DNA from: Mesobacillus jeotgali
Lineage (GTDB): Bacteria > Bacillota > Bacilli > Bacillales > Cytobacillaceae
Assembly: GCF_900166585.1 (NCBI RefSeq)
Contig: NZ_FVZC01000008.1
Location: 558,001-622,000, forward strand
Length of the DNA stretch: 64,000 bases
Reading direction: 5' to 3'
The position numbers and the translations under genes were made by a program. The notes under the pieces were generated by a model. It was given only the letters and a program-made list of their open reading frames with translations. It did not search any database and was not told where the DNA came from. Each line of letters opens with the position of its first letter. The stretch's first letter is position 1. This document shows positions 58,910 to 64,000 of this stretch, in pieces.

Positions 58910-59035
58910 TGCACTTTTTTACTCATTATTAAAATCATTGAACGTATGGTTACAGAATTGCAAAATTTCGTTTTCTTTCGGGATACTGTCAATAATTCTT
59001 AAGAAAACAACAACTTTAAGGGCTTTGGTTTGAAT

Positions 59036-59269
59036 GTTACATAATAACATCATATAATAGTATTATGTAACATTACGTGAAAGGGGGAAATGCAGTTTTA
59101 GTTTTGAATTGGGAGGGGATGCTGGACTGAGTTCTTTGAAGGTATAACTCCAAGGGTTCTTGGAAATACGGTAAGTGACGGCTATTAAGACGGCCCTAAA
59201 AGGCTTATTATCTATCTGAAAAATCAATTGCTAAAATACTTCAAACGTAATTAAAGGAGGAAATGGAAA
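59036..59269 (+). promoter_or_regulatory. Leader of khtTU with an 11-bp inverted repeat
   Basis: GTTACATAATA at 59036-59046 and TATTATGTAAC at 59061-59071 form a perfect inverted repeat that could be an operator. The following 200 nt are G-rich (GGGAGGGGATGCTGGACTG) and may be structured. They do not fit the c-di-AMP, M-box or other riboswitch consensus that I know. Confidence 0.4.
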
Positions 59270-59773
59270 ATGAATATTAGAGAAAGTGAACTTCCGGGTA
59301 TTGGATACAAGTTTGAAATAATTACTAAAAATCAAGATAAGCTTGTTGTTGTTATACATGATGATGGGCGCAGGGAGATTTATCATTTTGATGAAGATGA
59401 CCATGAAGAAGTGATCAGCAATGTTACTTTTACCGATTCAGAAGCAAGGCAGATTGCAGGTATCTTAGGCGGAATGGCATATAAACCTAAAGCGCTGGAA
59501 AAAGTGGATTTTGCTTTTGATGATATCATTGTCGAGTGGTATCAGGTAGAACCAAACGCACCTGCAATCAATAAGACCATTGGAGAGATTGATATAAGAA
59601 GCAATTATGGAGTTACTGTTATTGCCATTAAGAAAAGATCAACTAAAAAATCTCAGAATCCGGGACCGGATACGGTTATTGAATTAGGTGATACATTGGT
59701 AATCTCGGGGGATCGGGACAAGTTAAAAGAGGTTATAAACAATTTATTGACAACCAGGGGAGGGGATAATTGA
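59270..59773 (+). CDS. khtT: K+/H+ antiporter regulatory subunit KhtT
   Basis: Cytosolic regulator of the KhtU antiporter, 167 residues. The N-terminal half is the KhtT-specific domain (LPGIGYKFEIITKNQDKLVV, IHDDGRREIYHF). The C-terminal half is an RCK_C domain (GEIDIRSNYGVTVIAIKK then IELGDTLVISGDRDKLKEVI), which binds c-di-AMP in B. subtilis KhtT. GGAGG precedes the ATG. The stop overlaps the khtU start. Confidence 0.92.
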   Translation: MNIRESELPGIGYKFEIITKNQDKLVVVIHDDGRREIYHFDEDDHEEVISNVTFTDSEARQIAGILGGMAYKPKALEKVDFAFDDIIVEWYQVEPNAPAINKTIGEIDIRSNYGVTVIAIKKRSTKKSQNPGPDTVIELGDTLVISGDRDKLKEVINNLLTTRGGDN

Positions 59774-60999
59774 TGAACCATTTGGTATTAGAAGTAGGAA
59801 CTGCGCTAATCCTGGTGGCTCTTGGTTCAATCATTGCCAACAAACTCAAGTTTTCTATCATACCATTTCTGATTATTTTAGGTATGCTGGTGGGCCCGCA
59901 TGCTCCGCACTTTGGAATTATCGATTTGCGATTTATCGAAAGCAGCGATATCATTCAATTTTTGGGCCGGATAGGTGTCCTTTTCCTGCTTTTCTACCTT
60001 GGACTGGAGTTCTCGGTTGGCAAGCTGATGAAATCAGGTCGGAATATCGCGGTTGGCGGTAGTATCTATGTAGCGATCAACTTTGTATTAGGTCTTTTCT
60101 ATGGTTATATTGTCGGGATGCCGTGGATGGAGACGCTTATAATTGCAGGGCTTCTCAGTGTATCATCAAGTGCAATTGTCGCAAAGGTTCTCGTTGATTT
60201 AAAAAGGACCGCCAATCCTGAGACAGAACTCATACTTGGCATCATTTTATTTGACGATATCTTTTTAGCTCTATTTCTAACGACAATGTCTGGGGTTTTA
60301 CTGGCAGGATCAACTTCAGCATGGGGAATCATTACTTCTGTACTCATTTCGGTGGGGTATATGCTGGTGTTTTTCATTATTGCACGGAAAGGTGCTCCAC
60401 TGCTAAATAAATGGCTAAACATTAAGTCAGATGAAATCTTCATAATCGTCATATTCGCTACGCTATTTTTCGTAGCTGGTTTTTCTGAAACACTTCATGT
60501 AGCAGAGGCAATCGGTGCTTTATTATTAGGCCTGGTTTTTTCTGAAACGGAACACAGAGATCGAATCGAGCACATGGTTGTACCATTTCGTGATTTTTTT
60601 GGGGCGGTTTTCTTCTTCAGCTTTGGATTAAGTATTGATCCATCCACCTTAGCAGATGCAATTTGGTTGGCAATTGGCGCTGCCATCATTACGATAATCG
60701 GGAATTTTGCTGCGGGCATGATGTCTGGAAGAAAGGCTGGCCTATCTCATAAAGCTTCTACTAGTATTGGGTTAACCATTATGGCACGAGGCGAATTTTC
60801 CATCATTGTAGCCAATTTAGGGATTGCTGCTGGTTTGAATCCAATCTTAACCCCTTTTACTGCTCTTTATGTTCTTATATTGGCGATACTTGGACCGTTG
60901 ATGACAAAGGAAAGCAAGAAGATTTATAAAGTCCTTAATAATATTTTCAAATGGACTGGAACAACAGAAAAGAAAAAAGTTGTTAAATCTGAAAGCTAA
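59773..60999 (+). CDS. khtU: K+/H+ antiporter KhtU (CPA2 family)
   Basis: Membrane transporter that expels potassium in exchange for protons, 408 residues. It has about 12 transmembrane segments with the CPA2 text LLFYLGLEFSVGKLMKSG, LSVSSSAIVAKVLVDL, ILFDDIFLALFL and TIMARGEFSIIVANLG. The two regions ...SSAI... and ...FDDI... hold the ion-binding site. The ATG at 59773 overlaps the khtT TGA. It needs KhtT for activity control. Confidence 0.94.
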   Translation: MNHLVLEVGTALILVALGSIIANKLKFSIIPFLIILGMLVGPHAPHFGIIDLRFIESSDIIQFLGRIGVLFLLFYLGLEFSVGKLMKSGRNIAVGGSIYVAINFVLGLFYGYIVGMPWMETLIIAGLLSVSSSAIVAKVLVDLKRTANPETELILGIILFDDIFLALFLTTMSGVLLAGSTSAWGIITSVLISVGYMLVFFIIARKGAPLLNKWLNIKSDEIFIIVIFATLFFVAGFSETLHVAEAIGALLLGLVFSETEHRDRIEHMVVPFRDFFGAVFFFSFGLSIDPSTLADAIWLAIGAAIITIIGNFAAGMMSGRKAGLSHKASTSIGLTIMARGEFSIIVANLGIAAGLNPILTPFTALYVLILAILGPLMTKESKKIYKVLNNIFKWTGTTEKKKVVKSES

Positions 61000-61058
61000 A
61001 AATGCAGGAAATGAAAAGGATATTTAAAAAAAATACATTCATAAAGGAGGTGGAATGA

Positions 61059-61382
61059 ATGAAAATGAGATATATTACATGCCTAATCCTGATTCTTATG
61101 GGCAGCCAGGTTTTCCCTTATGAGAGGTATGATACAACAAATGATACTTTTATTCATGGAGACCGTTACAATGAGGATAAAATAACACATAGTTCACCCC
61201 GTGTATTTGTACAGGGAATGGCAGCTATGAAGGCAAAGGTTAAGTTTATTGCTTCATTCACAGAGAGCTATGAGAATGCACACATACTCTCGACTGTTCA
61301 AAGTGAGAATAACTATAGGTATCTTAGTTATGTCCTCAAAAACCTTTACCCAGTAATATATCAGTCCAATTATCTTTGTTAA
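61059..61382 (+). CDS. Hypothetical secreted protein, 107 aa
   Basis: AAAGGAGGTGG precedes the ATG. The N-terminus MKMRYITCLILILMGSQVFP looks like a signal peptide. The rest has no recognised motif. The following 61383-61802 has further open pieces in other frames (for example IGKAREVFLKSEKKFNRKSN at about 61528-61587) without good starts. A decayed gene is possible there. Confidence 0.45.
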   Translation: MKMRYITCLILILMGSQVFPYERYDTTNDTFIHGDRYNEDKITHSSPRVFVQGMAAMKAKVKFIASFTESYENAHILSTVQSENNYRYLSYVLKNLYPVIYQSNYLC

Positions 61383-61802
61383 ATTTGATAAACAACATAC
61401 TGCCAGCAGTTATGCAGCCGAATAGCTTTTTCTATAAGTCCCCCATGACTTTTGCAATTCCCCTTAATGCTTGTTTTAATTCACATCTTTTAAATTCTCC
61501 ATTCGCAGACCTTCTTGCGAGCCCAGCCAAAAAATTGGAAAGGCTAGGGAAGTCTTTTTAAAATCGGAAAAGAAGTTTAATAGAAAAAGTAACATCCTCG
61601 AAGGTAACAGCGCCAGTCTCCAATTCGACAATACAAATAGTCCCATAATCAAGGAAAAAGGACTCAACCCTGACAGAAACAGCTTGGGTTAAAAGCACTC
61701 TTTCATTTTTAAGGAGCAAACAACCGACAAAAAATTGTATAACCTTGTCGAATGCTCTCCATGGAAGTGATGAATCCCTGCTTCTGGAAGGGGGTGAGAT
61801 AG

Positions 61803-62686
61803 TGCGCATCCGGCATTTTATTCTAATGGGTGTTTTTTTAGGGGCGGCCTCTTTCTTACCGAATGATACATTTGCTGAGAAAAATGGGTCGGCGAGTCAG
61901 CCGGTACCTCAAAAATCTGAAGTACATACTCAAGTTATACGCAAAGCTGATACTCCGGAGGCAACGAATAAAGCAGTCACCGTTAAACCTGACAGCGTAG
62001 ATAAGAAGCCAGAACTGGCGGGTCCGAACCCGGTACCGAAACCTGACGCCCGGCCGCCGAAATCTATTAAACCTGTTCAACAGTTACCAGAGAAGGTGAA
62101 TAGGAGTAAGGAAAAGGTTAATCCTGCTATAAAAAAGAAGCAAAAGGCTGGAAAACCTCCTGAACCTGCTATAAAGGAAAAAAGCCAGGCACTAAATCCG
62201 ACAAAGCTTAACACTGTTAAGGTTACGAAGGCGTCAAAAGTGCTTCCTCCTAGCCAAAGGATTTACGAGGCAGATGAACACAGCGAAACTTCAGGCGAAA
62301 ATGCCAGGCCAGAAAGTTTTACAGAACCCGAAAAGCCTGCAGGTTCAAAAAAGAGACGCACTTCTATGCATTTGGCGGAGGAACTTTTAATAGAGGACGA
62401 ACAGGAAACTCCTTCTGATAATAAGAAGAATCCTAGAGTTATTGAGATGGCGAGTAATCCGCCACAACGAACACAATCGCCTGGAGGGCAATCAAACGAT
62501 CAAAACAATGCGGGGGCAGGCCCGATAAGTTTTATTGCAGGTTTGTTTGACTGGAATGAATACTTTGGTGGGAATCATGGCCGTATCTATCATTCGTGTC
62601 AGGCAGATTACTTTCATCAATGGATCAATGCCCCACCTTCACCACCGCCAAAGGCAGCTCCTTTTTTCTTAACGTTTACTGCTTAA
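61803..62686 (+). CDS. Secreted Pro/Lys-rich protein, 293 aa
   Basis: Probable start is GTG 61803 after GGAAGGGGGTGAG. A signal peptide (FILMGVFLGAASFLPNDTFA, cleavage after FAE or ADT-like site) is followed by about 200 residues of low complexity, rich in Pro, Lys and Glu (for example KPDARPPKSIKPVQQLPEKV). Near the C-terminus there is a short ordered-looking segment (FIAGLFDWNEYFGGNHGRIY) and then a Pro-rich end. Function unknown. The sequence resembles a wall- or envelope-associated linker protein. Confidence 0.6.
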
Positions 62687-62719
62687 TTAGCTAAAAAAAC
62701 GATAGTAAAAGGGAGCAAA

Positions 62720-63859
62720 ATGAGAATGAAAAACATAAAGAAACTGGTAAAAACTTTCGTCGCAACCACAGTATTGTCATTTGGTATCATTTCAGGAGGC
62801 CATTTCACTGAAGCAGCTGCACCTGACCAAGCAAACAACATGCAGAATCTCCAGGGAATTGAAAAAGCTTCTTCTGTCACTTCGGCAACTCCTAAAAAGG
62901 CCGAGCTTACTGTCCAGCCTAAAGAAGAAACAAAGCCGGAGGTAACTGCATCTACAGCAGAAGCCAAACCAGAGGTAACTGCGCCAAAGGCAGAAGCAAA
63001 GCCTGAAGCTGATACCCAGACTGAAACAGCAGAAAAGGCTGTGGATCCTTCACAGTCTAAAAAGGCTGATGCCCAGCTAAAGAAAGAGAATAAAGTCATC
63101 AAATCGCAGGCAGGTCTGCATGCCAGTGAAAATGCTAGAATGCATGCTGCCGAAAACTCAGCCATTTTTGCCAATAGCCCAACGGAAGAAGAGAAAGAAA
63201 CTGAAGTACAGACGGAATATTATTATGGAACTGATTCAGCTACCGCAATTCCGAATCCTTCGGGGGATGATTTTTACCTCGGGAAGTTGGGATATGGCAG
63301 CGTGGTTCAATTTGATGCAAGCACAGGCAGTGGGAAATTCTTCAGCAGTGCCAGAGCAGAGGATGCTACATATGTTTACGGTTACTGGTTTTTAACTGGA
63401 ATCCAACAAGCTCCGGCAGGTATCTCTGCGAGTGAGTGGGGAGTGCAGCAGGCTAAATTGGCACTGGAAACCTATGAGGCTATGAAAAGTGTCTATGGCT
63501 CGAAAGTAAGACCTGTTATCTTTATTGATGTAGAACCGGCTTCAACTGGTACGAAGGAGTATGACTATGCAAACAATCAGGCGATCTATACCGCTTTTGT
63601 CAATTATCTGAATCAATATGAAGAAGGCGTTAAGCCTGGTACCTATTCCTCAAAATGGAGCTGGGAAGTTTCAATGGGAGAATTTTCACCAAGCACGCCG
63701 GGAGCTTACTGGGTGGCCTATTACCCTGGGGACATTCCTGAAGATTTAACAATCAGCAATCCTGATTGGGGCAATTTCCCGGGAACAACCGAGAAGGCGC
63801 AAATTTGGCAGTATTATGGCGGGGAAAATGACTATAATGTAGCGTGGAAGCTTCCTTAA
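62720..63859 (+). CDS. Secreted glycoside-hydrolase-like protein, 379 aa
   Basis: A signal peptide (KLVKTFVATTVLSFGIISGG, likely cut after EAAA) is followed by an Ala/Glu/Lys/Pro linker with repeats of TAKPEVTA type (about 55-110). The C-terminal 200 residues look like a TIM-barrel of the GH25 or DUF1906 (Rv2525c-like) type: VIFIDVEPAS is the acidic strand, then GTYSSKWSWEV, YWVAYYPGDIP and AQIWQYYGG. This suggests action on cell-wall glycan. A terminator follows. The exact family needs a profile search. Confidence 0.7.
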   Translation: MRMKNIKKLVKTFVATTVLSFGIISGGHFTEAAAPDQANNMQNLQGIEKASSVTSATPKKAELTVQPKEETKPEVTASTAEAKPEVTAPKAEAKPEADTQTETAEKAVDPSQSKKADAQLKKENKVIKSQAGLHASENARMHAAENSAIFANSPTEEEKETEVQTEYYYGTDSATAIPNPSGDDFYLGKLGYGSVVQFDASTGSGKFFSSARAEDATYVYGYWFLTGIQQAPAGISASEWGVQQAKLALETYEAMKSVYGSKVRPVIFIDVEPASTGTKEYDYANNQAIYTAFVNYLNQYEEGVKPGTYSSKWSWEVSMGEFSPSTPGAYWVAYYPGDIPEDLTISNPDWGNFPGTTEKAQIWQYYGGENDYNVAWKLP

Positions 63860-63880
63860 GATCTATAAAACATAACTCAA

Positions 63881-63919
63881 AGCTTGACTATCCCTAAATG
63901 GATAGTCAGGCTTTTTTGC
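63881..63919 (+). terminator. Terminator after the glycoside-hydrolase-like gene
   Basis: AGCTTGACTATCC pairs with GGATAGTCAGGCT and is followed by six T. Confidence 0.9.
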
Positions 63920-63957
63920 AGTTTTGCCTTGGGAGCAAGCTTTTTCAGGGAGATACC

Positions 63958-64000
63958 ATGGAGAACGAACAACTTTTATCATTTTATTTTATGTATCCCA
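63958..64000 (+). CDS. Start of a further gene, cut by the window edge
   Basis: ATG at 63958 after CAGGGAGA opens MENEQLLSFYFMYP and runs off the end. Too short to identify. Confidence 0.4.
   Translation, partial: MENEQLLSFYFMYP

Noticed and set aside
26354..59035. Tyrosine or serine integrase island with an attR copy of the ssrA 3' end
   Set aside because: No integrase gene is present, and the tmRNA 3' end (GGTTCGACTCCC...CCACCA) is not repeated near 58,600-59,000. Only the terminator is repeated.
59080..59240. c-di-AMP (ydaO-type) riboswitch before khtT
   Set aside because: The G-rich stretch suggested it, but the conserved blocks of that class are not found in order.
61558..61809. Minus-strand reading frame of 83 codons
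   Set aside because: Its start lies on the complement of the ribosome-binding site of the next plus-strand gene, and no own ribosome-binding site is seen. The content was not recognised.

Overview
The window comes from a low-GC Gram-positive endospore former of the family Bacillaceae. The core gene order (trxB, yvcI, rapZ, glmR, whiA, crh, clpP; then rpoN/sigL, cggR, gapA, pgk, tpiA, gpmI, eno; then secG, esterase, rnr, smpB, ssrA) is the one known from Bacillus subtilis and its relatives. A Spo0E-like gene, Crh, a CggR operator and a CtsR operator agree with this. Genus and species cannot be fixed from the sequence alone.

Layout. 1-3555 (minus strand): a thiamine-precursor module, ykoE-ykoD-ykoC (ECF-type transporter) with tenA, preceded by a TPP riboswitch and an attenuator terminator. 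3853-9750: trxB, then yvcI-rapZ-glmR-whiA-crh, with clpP convergent to them. 10087-11582: tRNA-Arg(CCG), a short Spo0E-like gene not found by simple length filters, and two small unknown genes. 11889-21064: rpoN, a glutaredoxin-like gene and the glycolytic cggR-gapA-pgk-tpiA-gpmI-eno cluster. 21219-21545: about seven copies of a 52-bp tandem repeat. 21696-26353: secG, esterase, rnr, smpB and tmRNA.

26430-58706 is an AT-rich island of about 32 kb placed directly after the ssrA terminator. I read it as a Tn7-like transposon that carries defence genes. It encodes a fused TnsA-TnsB transposase, TnsC and two TniQ/TnsD-like target selectors, but no CRISPR array, no cas gene and no tyrosine or serine integrase. 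Matching inverted termini (22 of 27 positions) lie at 26432 and 58706, and related boxes occur inside both ends. The orientation towards ssrA copies that of Tn7 towards glmS: the transposase-proximal end lies next to the target gene, just beyond its terminator. Cargo: a type I restriction-modification system (hsdR, hsdMS), a protein with three NUMOD4-HNH units, a cold-shock-domain/zinc-ribbon protein, an ankyrin protein, a 1649-residue STAND-like NTPase with a C-terminal PLD-like HDR motif, three separate PD-(D/E)XK nucleases, a GNAT and a DUF1643 protein. Several of these are candidate anti-phage genes with no function I can name.

58868-64000 returns to chromosome-like sequence: a second copy of the ssrA-type terminator, a khtT-khtU K+/H+ antiporter pair, two poorly known secreted proteins and a secreted glycoside-hydrolase-like protein.
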